Counted from the stretch's first letter, positions 23,418 through 31,777 are shown. The stretch: 64,000 nucleotides of DNA from Limnochordales bacterium (GCA_014896315.1 JADBKP010000003.1:184134-248133), one strand, 5' to 3'. Made by a program: numbers and translations. Notes: generated from the sequence alone by a model not told the origin.

Positions 23418-24031
23418 CACGACATCCTCCTGTCCGGACCAGTGAGACGAACTATGCTCGCCATCTCGAACAATCGGGAGTAGACCCGACCACCGTACCG
23501 GGCTTTGATCTCATCCAGTCCCAGGTTGGTGGTGACAATTAGTGGCAAGCAGTCGTCATAGCGTCGCACTATGACCGCCTCCAACTGCTCCACCAGGAAG
23601 TCCGAGTCCCGTTCAGCCCCCAAGTCGTCCAGGATAAGCACCCGGTTGGAGTCGATCAGTGCGTCGCGCTCTCTGCGACTTGGCGAGTCCGTCCTGGCTA
23701 TCTCGTCCCGCAGGCGCTGTGCCAGCTGGTGTACTTCCCGCCAGATAGGCCAGTGATGCCGTCCGAGCCTAGCAGCCAGTTCCCGCCCTATCGCTGCTGC
23801 CATGAACGTCTTTCCCGTACCCGCGTCCCCGTAGAGGACCAGCCCGTTCTTCTGCCTGTTGCCCAGAGGGCTTTCAGGCGTAAATTGCTCCAAGTACGCC
23901 TCAGCCAGCTTGCGTCGCTCTGGAGGCAGCATGTCGAGGTTTGCATGCCGGTACCGTTCCGGAAGGTTACGCTCCGCCCAATCAAGCGGTCTATTCAGCA
24001 GCTTTTCGAGCTCGGATTCCCAATCAATCAT
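23417..24031 (-). CDS. DnaC/IstB-like helicase loader ATPase
   Basis: A 204-residue AAA+ ATPase. Walker A is LVLYGDAGTGKTF (68-76), Walker B RVLILDDLGAE, sensor 1 LIVTTNLGLDEI, and a late arginine-rich YGGRVYSRLFEMASIV holds the arginine finger. The family loads the replicative helicase; phages encode their own to capture the host DnaB. It follows the DnaD-like initiator gene by 12 bases, a standard phage replication pair. Confidence 0.9.
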   Translation of the reverse strand: MIDWESELEKLLNRPLDWAERNLPERYRHANLDMLPPERRKLAEAYLEQFTPESPLGNRQKNGLVLYGDAGTGKTFMAAAIGRELAARLGRHHWPIWREVHQLAQRLRDEIARTDSPSRRERDALIDSNRVLILDDLGAERDSDFLVEQLEAVIVRRYDDCLPLIVTTNLGLDEIKARYGGRVYSRLFEMASIVRLTGPDRRMS

Positions 24032-24043
24032 GTCAACTACCCC

Positions 24044-25156
24044 CTAGATCGTGATGACGTGTTTGGCGATGGCCTCCGCTTCCTGAGCAGCCCGCTCGGG
24101 GCTCTCTCGTATCTGCTGCCACGCTCGAGTCCCTGAGACCCGCTCCAGTTCTTCCAACCGTGGCCCATTCAGCCACTCCCGCCAGGGCTCGTCCCTGCCC
24201 AGAAATGTTGCCGGATGCTTGATGTACTCCAGCGCCCTTCGGGCAACACGACAGTTGAGCGCATAGTTCCGTGCTGCCTGAATCAGCTCTTCGGGTGAGG
24301 GACGCGGGGCATCACGAGATCTCCCTCGGAGTACTTGCTGCCAAGCGCGAAACGCCCGACGCTTCTCGATGTGCCGAGGATACTCAGCCCAGAAGCGCTC
24401 GAAATCAGGCGGATACTCAAGGCATGTCACCTTCGGGTCCGTAGGCTCGACTGGTTTACTCGGGGGCTGCTCGTCAGGCGATTTAAGCCCCTCCCTCTCC
24501 CCGCACCCTTCTTCCTCCCGCGACTCTCTTTTGGAACCGGAACCTAAACAGGAACCAGAAAGAGAAATAGAACTGCATTTCACTGATGTGTCACTATCTT
24601 GTCGTTGTACTGTCATTGACACGCCATTGTCGGTACCTTGCTTTGAGGATCGAGCGTCAGTGCTCTGCACCTGCTCCTCATTGCCCTGAGATAGAGAAGC
24701 CTCCGCGATGACGAAACCACGACGCGTATCCCTCTTGACAGGAACCGGGCACTTAGAGGGGTCAATAACGAACCGCCCGTCCCGCCGTTGCGAACCAGGT
24801 TCCCATCTGATCCATTCGGGTAACGGGTACTCTGGCTCCGACGGGTAGTCGAGCGTCTGGTGGACATGGAAGTTCCTCAACCACAGATAAGCCCTCCCAT
24901 CCACCTCGTAGCGGACCAACTTCCCCGCTGCGATCAACCGGTCAGCATACTCCCGCAACATGGCAGGCTGGATGCTGTCGAAGCCCGCAAAAAGCATGAT
25001 CTTCCACTGGAGCTCGTCGTCGGGCAGGCACCCCGAGTCGTCCGCGATGTGCCACATGCCCTGATAGAGCATGAGGCCTACCGGGTCACCCACAACCCGA
25101 ATGAGGTCTGTGGACAGCCATAGGTCCGCCTTGACCAGCCTGTTGTGTAGTCGCAC
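24044..25156 (-). CDS. DnaD-like phage replication initiation protein
   Basis: A 370-residue protein from GTG 25156 (GGGGGAG upstream). The N-terminal ~110 residues resemble the winged-helix domain of phage initiators: DPVGLMLYQGMWHIADDSG, DELQWKIMLFAG, and YLWLRNFHVHQTLDYPS. A long polar linker (about 130-235, rich in serine, glutamate and glutamine) follows. The C-terminal part FERFWAEYPRHIEKRRAFRAW...ALEYIKHPATFLGRDEPW is a conserved module of phage replication proteins. It probably binds the phage origin and recruits the DnaC-like loader encoded next. Confidence 0.8.
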   Translation of the reverse strand: MRLHNRLVKADLWLSTDLIRVVGDPVGLMLYQGMWHIADDSGCLPDDELQWKIMLFAGFDSIQPAMLREYADRLIAAGKLVRYEVDGRAYLWLRNFHVHQTLDYPSEPEYPLPEWIRWEPGSQRRDGRFVIDPSKCPVPVKRDTRRGFVIAEASLSQGNEEQVQSTDARSSKQGTDNGVSMTVQRQDSDTSVKCSSISLSGSCLGSGSKRESREEEGCGEREGLKSPDEQPPSKPVEPTDPKVTCLEYPPDFERFWAEYPRHIEKRRAFRAWQQVLRGRSRDAPRPSPEELIQAARNYALNCRVARRALEYIKHPATFLGRDEPWREWLNGPRLEELERVSGTRAWQQIRESPERAAQEAEAIAKHVITI

Positions 25157-25201
25157 GGCAACTCCCCCGCATAAACCCCCGTCTTAATGGGTCTGGCGGA
25201 A

Positions 25202-25232
25202 GGCTTCCCCGGGGTTGTCCCCCGGGGAAGCC
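25202..25232. other. Strong inverted repeat between recombination and replication genes
   Basis: GGCTTCCCCGGGG pairs perfectly with the 13-base arm at 25220-25232 around a 5-base loop. No U-run follows on either strand, so it is more likely an mRNA-processing or stability hairpin, or a weak terminator, than a classic terminator. It lies between the annealing protein and the initiator gene. Confidence 0.7.
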
Positions 25233-25240
25233 AGGATCGG

Positions 25241-26056
25241 TTACTGACCGCCCGCGAACAACTCGCCCTGATACTCCGCCTCGACTGCTTCCCCGTCGAG
25301 AGTTGTCGTCTGTTGCTCCACCTGTCGGGACTCGACCAGGTCCTGCAGAGCCTCCTTCCAGCGGTCAAACTCGACACGGGAGTGGGACCACCCGCGCATG
25401 GTCACTCTCCCTGTCGCTTGCTGGAAGGCATCCCGAATCTGGTCCTGAGTCAGCCCCTGGCTCTTGGCCCAGGCCAACACCTCGTCTACTTCAGCCTTCG
25501 TGACTTTGGGCTGGGGTATGGGGGTGGTATCATGGATCTCGCCAGTATCTGGGTCCACCTGAGCCCTTACTGCCTCCGGAATGCTTTCCACCTCGGTCTC
25601 GTCCATCCACCCGAGGCCAGCCAGGGAAAGCGTGAGACGTCGCTTCGCCTTCGTCTCTGCCTTCATAATTGCGTTGGCAAGGGCTTCACCTTTAAGGCCT
25701 CCAATGTAGACTGCTCCGGTCGCTATATCTTCCCGGCCTTTCATGTCGCGTCCATATGCGGTGATAATGCAAAGATCATGTTCGATCTGCCTGTCCAGCT
25801 TGACGATAGAAATACCTCTGGACACCCGAAGCTGTTCCGCTGCATCCTTACGGGCATACAGCACGAGCTTTCCATTCAACCAAATGTAGTCAAACGGACG
25901 GGTTAAGGGATTAAGACCGAGTGACTCGCAGACCCTCCGGTAATACAACACCCGTTCCGCAGGGGTCAGCTTGGACAGGTCACCCTCCATTACGACCTTC
26001 TCCAGTATCGCCATCTTGCTGTCCAGCTCATTTCGCTTCTCCAACGCCACCGACAT
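25241..26056 (-). CDS. RecT/Sak-like single-strand annealing protein (phage)
   Basis: A 271-residue protein. Residues about 20-160 carry LTPAERVLYYRRVCESLGLNP, then TRPFDYIWLNGKLVLYARKDAAEQL, a VYIGGLKGEALANAIMKAETKAKRR stretch and SLAGLGWMDETEVES. This combination resembles a RecT-superfamily annealing protein of phages. The C-terminal ~100 residues look like an accessory helical domain (VDEVLAWAKSQGLTQDQIRDAF). It overlaps the stop of the Cas4-like nuclease gene (TGATG), so the two probably form an exonuclease-annealase pair like Exo-Bet. Family is inferred from the pattern and partner. Confidence 0.65.
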   Translation of the reverse strand: MSVALEKRNELDSKMAILEKVVMEGDLSKLTPAERVLYYRRVCESLGLNPLTRPFDYIWLNGKLVLYARKDAAEQLRVSRGISIVKLDRQIEHDLCIITAYGRDMKGREDIATGAVYIGGLKGEALANAIMKAETKAKRRLTLSLAGLGWMDETEVESIPEAVRAQVDPDTGEIHDTTPIPQPKVTKAEVDEVLAWAKSQGLTQDQIRDAFQQATGRVTMRGWSHSRVEFDRWKEALQDLVESRQVEQQTTTLDGEAVEAEYQGELFAGGQ

Positions 26057-27099
26057 CACCGCTTACCCCCCTTGAGAGTCCATCTGGTATAGCCACCCGT
26101 CTGCTTGGCAAACGGGAGGAGTGCCTGCTTCATCTCGCTGGTGAAGACCCCAGCCTTCTCCGCACTGTCGAGGTCCCAGGTCAGGCGACCCGGGACCTTC
26201 GTCCGCTTAACCGTTGTTCCGTCGGGCGCAATCGTCTCATCCACGCCCAGGCGGTCGTAAACCGCGTCCAACGCCTCCTGCAGCTCCGTAACCTTAGCCC
26301 GGAGGGGCTCCGTGGCTTGTTTGTGGCTCTTCTCGAGCTCATCGAGCTTGGACTTGACCTCCCGGTACTGGGCGATCAGTTGCAGAGCTTCCTCATCGGG
26401 TTTTCCGGAGTACAACGGATCAAACGGATCGGTCTCCGAATGGCAGTGCTGCCAGAAGGGGCAGCGCTTGACCCCTTGTGGTGTGTGGGTCACGCATGGT
26501 TCCTGGTCCGGGAAATATGTCACTGGTGGCAGCTGGCCGAGGTTTGCCATCCGTGTCAGCTGCTCGAGCTCTTTCTCAATGGCTTCGCCCTGGGTTGGGT
26601 CGTACTGAACTGGAAACACCCTCATCCGGAGAGTGTCCATGTCGACATAGACCAGCTCAGCATGGTCCGCCCTGCGCTGCCCCTTATGGTCACGGAAGAA
26701 ATGCAGGTAGGCCTGTACTTGAGCGATGTGTTCATCTCGGGGAATGGCGTTATCGAACGACCACCGCCCGACGGATTTGACCTCGACGATCAGGGCCTTT
26801 CCCGGAAACCACAGGTCGATATGGCCCGTCCCATACGGTGTGTGGACCTTCATCTGAGCGCGGGTGTGGCGTGGATAAGTCCGTCGGTACTGCTGCACCA
26901 CCCAGGCCTCCGCAATGTGCCCGCGCTCGAAGTACCGGGCGTCCTCTTCGGTCGGTGGCTGCTCCTCATAGCCCAGGACACGCATTACACGCATCCGGGG
27001 GCACTTACCCACCTCGCTCAACCTGAACTCGGCCCGGTCAAACTTGGGTTGCAGTACAGCACGAAGACGGTTCTGAATCAGTTCCTCCGTGACGCTCAT
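26056..27099 (-). CDS. Cas4-like Fe-S PD-(D/E)XK exonuclease (phage)
   Basis: A 347-residue protein from ATG 27099 (GGAGGAGG 8 bases upstream). A first cysteine in LSEVGKCPRMRVMRVLG is followed by FERGHIAEAWVVQQ, the nuclease core GTGHIDLWFPGKALIVEVKS (D and ExK), QVQAYLHFF (Q motif) and CPFWQHC. The four-cysteine layout (one early, a group late) is that of Cas4/AddB-type nucleases with a 4Fe-4S cluster. The C-terminal ~110 residues form a coiled coil (VKSKLDELEKSHKQATEPL) and a small basic domain. It would resect DNA ends for the annealing protein encoded next. Confidence 0.75.
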   Translation of the reverse strand: MSVTEELIQNRLRAVLQPKFDRAEFRLSEVGKCPRMRVMRVLGYEEQPPTEEDARYFERGHIAEAWVVQQYRRTYPRHTRAQMKVHTPYGTGHIDLWFPGKALIVEVKSVGRWSFDNAIPRDEHIAQVQAYLHFFRDHKGQRRADHAELVYVDMDTLRMRVFPVQYDPTQGEAIEKELEQLTRMANLGQLPPVTYFPDQEPCVTHTPQGVKRCPFWQHCHSETDPFDPLYSGKPDEEALQLIAQYREVKSKLDELEKSHKQATEPLRAKVTELQEALDAVYDRLGVDETIAPDGTTVKRTKVPGRLTWDLDSAEKAGVFTSEMKQALLPFAKQTGGYTRWTLKGGKR

Positions 27100-27132
27100 G
27101 GTATAGCCTCCTCCGCTTTGTGGTGGTAAACT

Positions 27133-27201
27133 GGAGGCAGAGAAGCTTACCTCCGCGGGCCAGGAGACCGCCTTCCCCTGGCCCGCACCGTTTCTGCCTC
27201 C
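27133..27201. other. Long hairpin between DUF6011 and Cas4-like genes
   Basis: Outer arms GGAGGCAGA (27133-27141) and TCTGCCTCC (27193-27201) and inner arms GCGGGCCAGG (27155-27164) and CCTGGCCCGC (27177-27186) pair perfectly, giving a two-tier stem. It fills the 110-base gap between two collinear genes. It could block readthrough or protect mRNA ends. Confidence 0.65.
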
Positions 27202-27209
27202 TGCACCCT

Positions 27210-27500
27210 TCACACCGCCTTGGCAACTGGTTGCTCGAGTTCAAGACTGGCCTGCTCTTGACGTAGCAGTGCCATCTCCTCCAGGCTCTTGCCCCAGCAG
27301 ACCGGGCCCATACCCCTTTGAACAGAGCTGGGATCGGTCAACTTGCGCCCGCACCGGATGCACTTGCCCACAGACTGCTGTTGGACCGGTTCCGCCTGCT
27401 CCTGTTGGTTCTGCCCGTTCTGCTCCGAGAGCTGTTCTGGCCCCCTGAGGAACCTCCTGAACTCGATAACCTTTCCCGAAAAGCTTTTGACACCAACCAT
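27210..27500 (-). CDS. DUF6011-like zinc-ribbon phage protein
   Basis: A 96-residue protein with a glutamine-rich linker and then VGKCIRCGRKLTDPSSVQRGMGPVCWGK. The pattern C-x2-CGr.Lt.p.S...G.GP.C is the DUF6011 signature: a small zinc-binding module common in phages. Its start overlaps the stop of the excisionase-like gene (TGATG). Function is unknown; it may bind DNA or a host protein. Confidence 0.75.
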   Translation of the reverse strand: MVGVKSFSGKVIEFRRFLRGPEQLSEQNGQNQQEQAEPVQQQSVGKCIRCGRKLTDPSSVQRGMGPVCWGKSLEEMALLRQEQASLELEQPVAKAV

Positions 27501-27712
27501 CAGACTGCTACCCCCTTCTTGTGCGTGACGATGATCTTGTCTAGGTCCTGTTTGTCGACGCGCAGCGTTCTACCGATACGGACTGCGGGAATTTCCCCGC
27601 GGAGGATTGCGTTCTTGACGAACGACTCCGAGACGCCCAGGTAGATGGCTACCTCCCGGATCCTGAGAAGGCGTTGTTTGATTGGCTCGTCGCCATCCCG
27701 TGCGATGTTCAT
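27500..27712 (-). CDS. Excisionase-family HTH protein
   Basis: A 70-residue protein with a MerR-like winged helix of the excisionase/DNA-binding family: RLLRIREVAIYLGVSESFVKNAILRGEIPAVRIGRTLRVDKQDL. Such proteins act as Xis or as transcription regulators. ATGA overlap with the upstream gene supports coupled translation. No integrase is seen nearby, so the excision role is uncertain. Confidence 0.75.
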   Translation of the reverse strand: MNIARDGDEPIKQRLLRIREVAIYLGVSESFVKNAILRGEIPAVRIGRTLRVDKQDLDKIIVTHKKGVAV

Positions 27713-28251
27713 GCAGCCTTCCTCCAGGACACGTCGTGCTGTAACAGCAGCATCTCGTCATGCTTACGGTAGAGCTGCACAACGTCGATACCTGCCCAGT
27801 CGCAGACTGCGGAGATCAGCGTCTGATCCCAACGGTGGTCTGCGATCAGGGCCAGCAGTTGCTTCTTGATGACCTCCACGTCGTCGGGCGTCAGGCTGTC
27901 GCACAACCGGGTGACGAACCCTCGCAGCAAGTCCCGAGCTTGCGAGGCCTCTTTGGCTGCTACGACGCTGCGCAGGTAGGCAACCGCAGGATGGATATCT
28001 CTCCCGACTCCGTCAGGCCAGGGAGAAGTGAACAGCCCTTCCGTGGCTTCATACGTCACTACCTGCCACAGCTTGGCGCTCTTGACGACATGGGCGATCT
28101 CGCGCATTAGCGGAGTGATCGCGGGGCGCTTGCCACGCAGGATCTTGCTGACCTCACTGTGATGAATGGGGATGGCATCTGCGACCTGCTTACCCCGCAA
28201 GCCTTTCTGCCTCATCCCGTCCTCCAGTGCGCTGCACACTCCCAGGGACAC
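27709..28251 (-). CDS. HTH phage early regulator-like protein
   Basis: A 180-residue protein from GTG 28251, chosen because AGGGGGTGA lies 5 bases upstream. Residues about 13-50 form an HTH (DGMRQKGLRGKQVADAIPI, then HHSEVSKILRGKRPAITP) like XRE-family regulators. The rest is helical (DLLRGFVTRLCDSLTPDDVEVI, LISAVCDWAGIDVVQLYRKHDEM) and not recognised. It is the second gene of the early minus-strand operon after the Cro-like gene, with a 62-base overlap. It may regulate early genes or copy control. Confidence 0.6.
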   Translation of the reverse strand: MSLGVCSALEDGMRQKGLRGKQVADAIPIHHSEVSKILRGKRPAITPLMREIAHVVKSAKLWQVVTYEATEGLFTSPWPDGVGRDIHPAVAYLRSVVAAKEASQARDLLRGFVTRLCDSLTPDDVEVIKKQLLALIADHRWDQTLISAVCDWAGIDVVQLYRKHDEMLLLQHDVSWRKAA

Positions 28252-28522
28252 TGGTTTCACCCCCTTTCTCTGCCACTTCTTGGACCTCGCGGTTGGCCCG
28301 GTGGTGAGCCATAGTGGCACTCGCGATGGCTTCCATGGGGAGACCGAGGACTGACGACAACCTGGAGGCGACACCGAGACTTGGAGTTCTTTTCCCTGCC
28401 TCGATTGCCTGAATCAACTGGCGGGACACTCCCACGAGTTCCGCGAGTTGAAGCTGCGTTAGCCCTCGCTCCCGTCTGGCCTGTCTCAAGGTCACCTGCA
28501 CCTTTGGACCACCTGCCATCAT
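28190..28522 (-). CDS. XRE-family Cro-like repressor
   Basis: A protein of about 110 residues starting at ATG 28522 or 28519. The HTH reads TLRQARRERGLTQLQLAELVGVSRQLIQAIEAGKRTPS, a textbook XRE domain, followed by LGVASRLSSVLGLPMEAI. It is the first early gene, divergent from the CI-like repressor gene, as in lambda-type immunity regions. The start codon lies right beside one of three inverted-repeat operators. Confidence 0.8.
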   Translation of the reverse strand: MMAGGPKVQVTLRQARRERGLTQLQLAELVGVSRQLIQAIEAGKRTPSLGVASRLSSVLGLPMEAIASATMAHHRANREVQEVAEKGGETSVPGSVQRTGGRDEAERLAG

Positions 28523-28524
28523 CA

Positions 28525-28615
28525 GTGGCCTGTCGGCCACATCACGTAGCATTTGCAACTGTATGGTATGCCACCCCTCGTGGCATGTCAATACCCTGTA
28601 GCCACGTTTTGTGGC
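28525..28615. promoter_or_regulatory. Divergent control region with three inverted-repeat operators
   Basis: Three related palindromes lie between the Cro-like and CI-like genes: GTGGCC-N4-GGCCAC (28525-28540), TGCCAC-N5-GTGGCA (28569-28585) and GCCAC-N5-GTGGC (28601-28615). The last two share the half-site GCCAC; the first has the half-sites in inverted order. Centres are about 44 and 31 bases apart. This is the layout of an operator set read by CI and Cro, with divergent promoters overlapping it. Confidence 0.7.
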
Positions 28616-28648
28616 CTGGCTTTTAAGCCAATCGGAGGGAGCTATAGA

Positions 28649-29287
28649 ATGTTGTCGGGGGCGCTACTCACAGTGGCACAAAAGAAAGAGACTCCTCACT
28701 GGGCAACTCGAATACGGGAGATGCGTCTGGCACGTGGTCTAAGCCAGAAAGCCCTCAGTGAACTGCTTGGAGTGAGTCGCCAAGCGGTTCAGGCTTGGGA
28801 GTCAGGGCGAAATCAACCTGACCTTGAGGCAATCCAACAGCTTTGCTCGGTCTTTGGTTGCACTCCCGAAGACCTGATTGGTCGTCCGCAGATCTCTCCC
28901 CCCACCGGTCTCGCAGCCCGTCTGAAGGAACGTCGTGAGGCTGCAGGCTGGAGCAAGGGTGAAGTAGCCACTTACTTCCACCTTCCCCCCACAATCCTTG
29001 ACCGGTGGGAGTCAGGCGAGGTCGTACCCGGCGACGACATGCTCATGCGCCTTGCAGCTTTCTACCGCACCACGAAGGACTACCTGACCGGCAAGATCGA
29101 CGACCCCTCGCCTCTGCCACCTGCGGACGTCTCGGGACCCAACGTGGTCGTGGCGGACTTCAAGGGTACCGATCCCCTCCCGCCCGACCTCCCCATCGAG
29201 GCTGAAGAGGAGTTCCGCATCCTGATGGACTATCTGCGGATGAAGTACGGGCGGAGGAAGGAGGCAGAGAAAAAAGAGCAGACCTAG
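28649..29287 (+). CDS. CI-like phage repressor with two HTH domains
   Basis: A 212-residue protein from ATG 28649 (GGAGGGAG upstream). The first XRE HTH is ATRIREMRLARGLSQKALSELLGVSRQAVQAWESGRNQPD. A second, related HTH follows: AARLKERREAAGWSKGEVATYFHLPPTILDRWESGEVVPG. The acidic C-terminal part (IEAEEEFRILMDYLRMKYG) has no peptidase motif, so it is not LexA-like. Instead the next gene is an ImmA-type peptidase, so induction probably works by repressor cleavage, as known for ICEBs1-like and phage phi105-like elements. Two tandem HTHs in one chain could bind the unequally spaced operators. Confidence 0.8.
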   Translation: MLSGALLTVAQKKETPHWATRIREMRLARGLSQKALSELLGVSRQAVQAWESGRNQPDLEAIQQLCSVFGCTPEDLIGRPQISPPTGLAARLKERREAAGWSKGEVATYFHLPPTILDRWESGEVVPGDDMLMRLAAFYRTTKDYLTGKIDDPSPLPPADVSGPNVVVADFKGTDPLPPDLPIEAEEEFRILMDYLRMKYGRRKEAEKKEQT

Positions 29288-29384
29288 TGCCCAATGGCTG
29301 GTGCCGCCACAATACCTGGCGCTTGACCGCGAACACGTGTTCGCCATATACGAGGAGGTAGATCGACACACGGAGGTACCGTGA

Positions 29385-29702
29385 GTGGTTCCGGCACAAG
29401 CATTGTGGGAGCTGATCGAGGCCGAGGGCATTCAGATTGAGTGGTGGCCATTCGAGTCCAGAGTGGGGATGTACGTTCGGATTCCGGAACTAGACAAGCC
29501 TGTTATCGTCCTAAGCACTGGACTCGAAACAGAAGAGCAGAGCCTTTGGGCTGTCTTGGCCCACGAACTCGGGCACCATTTCACGACTGTGGGAGATGTG
29601 GTCGTCGCCCTGGACTTCAATGGCCAGGTGATGAACACCAAGGCAGAACGACTCGCCAACGAATGGGCAGTCCGGTTCCTCCAGGGAATCCGGAGTGCCT
29701 GA
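29385..29702 (+). CDS. ImmA/IrrE-like metallopeptidase, short form
   Basis: A 105-residue protein from GTG 29385 (GGAGG upstream). It has IEWWPFESRVGMYVRIP and PVIVLSTGLETEEQSLWAVLAHELGHHFTTVGD, with HELGH as the HEXXH zinc site, and ends LANEWAVRFLQGIRSA. ImmA proteins cut the cognate repressor after DNA damage and are usually 130-200 residues; this one lacks the usual C-terminal helical part. Remnants of such a C-terminus and a second copy of its last ~17 codons lie at 33.5-33.75 kb, beyond the IS66 element. Confidence 0.8.
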   Translation: MVPAQALWELIEAEGIQIEWWPFESRVGMYVRIPELDKPVIVLSTGLETEEQSLWAVLAHELGHHFTTVGDVVVALDFNGQVMNTKAERLANEWAVRFLQGIRSA

Positions 29703-29834
29703 GCACGATTGGATATCTGGTGCAGTACGTTCGCCGGAGGGCAGTCGAACCAGGTTGGTGCATATCGTTGTGTTGCGGTTGAGGCGAAGCCCCGGTAACT
29801 GGTAGTCGGAGTAAAGCAACGGAGGAGGACCGCC

Positions 29835-30941
29835 ATGGATTTCATTGATGAAGTTCGCCAGTTTTCTAGCAGGGTTCAAAACCTGTTGGTTCACATCAAG
29901 AGCGAAGAAGCCACGAAACACTCCCTCGTTTTGCCCTTCTTGCAGCTCCTTGGTTACAACGTGTTTGACCCTGCTGAAGTTGTACCCGAATTTACCGCCG
30001 ATATTGGTACTAAGAAGGGCGAGAAGGTTGATTATGCCATTGTGATTGGTGGCAAGCCCGCCATTTTGGTAGAGGCCAAACCCGTTACAGACGACTTGAC
30101 CGGACATGATTCGCAGTTATTCCGGTATTTCACTGCCACTGAAGCTAAGTTCGCGATAATGACAAACGGTATCATATACAAATTCTACTCGGATCTTCAG
30201 GAACCAAACAAGATGGACGAGGAGCCATTCTTGGAGTTCAACCTGCTTGATCCGAATGAAGCCATAGTGGCTGAGGTCAAGCGTTTTCACAAAGAGAACT
30301 TCAATGCTGATGACCTTTTCTCTACAGCATCAAACCTTAAGTATACGACCAAGATCAAGGCATTGATGGACAGCCAGTTCAAGGATCCGTCCGAAAGCTT
30401 TCTTCGTTTCGTTCTCAAGGAAGTTTACCATGGAAAGATAACTCACAACGTCCTCGAACGATTTGGCCCAATTGTCAAGAAAGCTCTGAACCAGTATATC
30501 GGTGAGCTCATCAGTGAGAAGCTAAAGTCAGCCATAAAGACAACGATGGAGGCAGAGAAGGAATCTCCTCCTGCAGCCCAGGAGGTTGCCACAGCTAGCG
30601 AAACTAGCGAGGCGGAAGAAGGCAGTTCAAGGGTGCAGACCACCACAGCCGAGCTCGAAGGCTTCTTCCTGGTTAAGGCCATCGTCCGGGAGGTCATCGC
30701 GCCAGAAAGGGTGACGTTCAAGGATACAGCGTCGTATTTTGCGATACTGGTCGATGGGAACGTCCGCAAGTGGATCTGTAGGCTGTACTTCAACCGAGCC
30801 CAGAAGTACGTTTCCATCCAATCGAAGGATAAAACCGCGTCGCCTCTTATACCCATCGAGAAAATTGACGACTTGTTCAATTACCGGGATCAGCTGGTAG
30901 CCATAGCAGCGGCGCTGGCAGATACAGGACAAGGTGAATAG
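29835..30941 (+). CDS. Stand-alone type I restriction HsdR-N-like protein
   Basis: A 368-residue protein. Residues about 20-150 match the HsdR_N/COG4748 nuclease domain: EEATKHSLVLPFLQLLGYNVFDP, then EKVDYAIVIGGKPAILVEAKP (D...E-x-K, the PD-(D/E)XK site) and FAIMTNGIIYKFYSDL. A helical middle and a serine/glutamate linker lead to a C-terminal domain about 270-360 (SYFAILVDGNVRKWICRLYF, KYVSIQSKD) of a fold often attached to this family. No helicase or methylase partner is near, so it is a solitary protein as often found beside prophage immunity regions; a defence role is likely but not shown. The IS66 element inserted 14 bases past its stop. Lower GC than its neighbours suggests a separate origin. 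Confidence 0.8.
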   Translation: MDFIDEVRQFSSRVQNLLVHIKSEEATKHSLVLPFLQLLGYNVFDPAEVVPEFTADIGTKKGEKVDYAIVIGGKPAILVEAKPVTDDLTGHDSQLFRYFTATEAKFAIMTNGIIYKFYSDLQEPNKMDEEPFLEFNLLDPNEAIVAEVKRFHKENFNADDLFSTASNLKYTTKIKALMDSQFKDPSESFLRFVLKEVYHGKITHNVLERFGPIVKKALNQYIGELISEKLKSAIKTTMEAEKESPPAAQEVATASETSEAEEGSSRVQTTTAELEGFFLVKAIVREVIAPERVTFKDTASYFAILVDGNVRKWICRLYFNRAQKYVSIQSKDKTASPLIPIEKIDDLFNYRDQLVAIAAALADTGQGE

Positions 30942-31042
30942 CGGTGTCTTGGTTCGTAAGCGTCAAACCGTAACCACCTGGCCCGGCGGCCTGCCCTTGG
31001 CGATAATCTCCTCCAGAGTTATGCAGGGGAGGTTGTCGTCGG

Positions 31043-31363
31043 ATGACCAATACCGAACAACGAGAAGAGTGGCAGGCACGGGTTACAGCCTTTTTGGCCA
31101 GCGGGCAGACTGTGGCGGCGTGGTGTAGAGCCCAAGGAATCAAACCCCATCAGATGTACTATTGGATCAGACGGCTGGCACCCGTACCAGCACGTACAAA
31201 GAAAGCGTCACAATGGCTGCCGGTGGTGGTAGACGACCGGGAGCTCCCCCATACCGGCAACGGGTTGCTTGTGCGAGTGGGCTCAGCCGTTATTGAGGTG
31301 CAATCGGGGTTCGATCCGGAATTGCTAACAGCCGTTGTGCGGGTGCTGACGGCATTATGCTGA
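31043..31363 (+). CDS. tnpA: IS66 accessory protein TnpA
   Basis: A 106-residue protein with an N-terminal HTH-like part: REEWQARVTAFLASGQTVAAWCRAQGIKPHQMYYWIRR. This is the standard TnpA/transposase-like accessory protein of IS66 elements. Its end overlaps the tnpB start by 7 bases, suggesting coupled translation. Confidence 0.9.
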   Translation: MTNTEQREEWQARVTAFLASGQTVAAWCRAQGIKPHQMYYWIRRLAPVPARTKKASQWLPVVVDDRELPHTGNGLLVRVGSAVIEVQSGFDPELLTAVVRVLTALC

Positions 31364-31713
31364 CCGATATCGGCCCGGACCGGGTCTATCTGGCGTGCGG
31401 CAGCACGGACCTGCGCAAGTCGATCGACGGCTTGGCAGCGTTAGTGCGTGAGGCATTTGCGCTGGACCCATTCTCCTCTTGCCTGTTTGTTTTCTGCAAT
31501 CGCCGCCGGGACAAGCTCAAGATTCTCCAGTGGGACCACAACGGATTTTGGCTGCATTACCGGCGGCTAGAGCGGGGTCACTTTCAATGGCCGGCAAAGC
31601 CCAGTGCTACTCCGCTGGCTATCACTCGTCGCCAGTTGCGCTGGTTACTCGACGGTCTCCCCCTTGAACAGCGGGAGGCTCATCCAGAGGTAACCGCCCG
31701 GACGATCATTTGA
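31357..31713 (+). CDS. tnpB: IS66 accessory protein TnpB (ORF2)
   Basis: A 118-residue protein with the IS66 Orf2 signature: [23 protein letters not shown], then [34 protein letters not shown]. Needed for IS66 transposition together with TnpA and TnpC, although its biochemical role is unclear. Confidence 0.95.
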   Translation: MLTDIGPDRVYLACGSTDLRKSIDGLAALVREAFALDPFSSCLFVFCNRRRDKLKILQWDHNGFWLHYRRLERGHFQWPAKPSATPLAITRRQLRWLLDGLPLEQREAHPEVTARTII

Positions 31714-31777
31714 GATCGAGGCGAAAAAACTTGCTAAGCAAGAGGAGATCGACGTAACAACGGCGAATGAGACTATC

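Noticed and set aside
25921-27129. A 402-codon plus-strand frame
   Set aside because: It is antisense to the Cas4-like gene and lacks any domain pattern.
29301-29384. A 27-codon plus-strand frame (VPPQYLALDREHVFAIYEE) directly before immA
   Set aside because: It looks protein-like but is very short and lacks a ribosome site; it may be a remnant of a longer gene.
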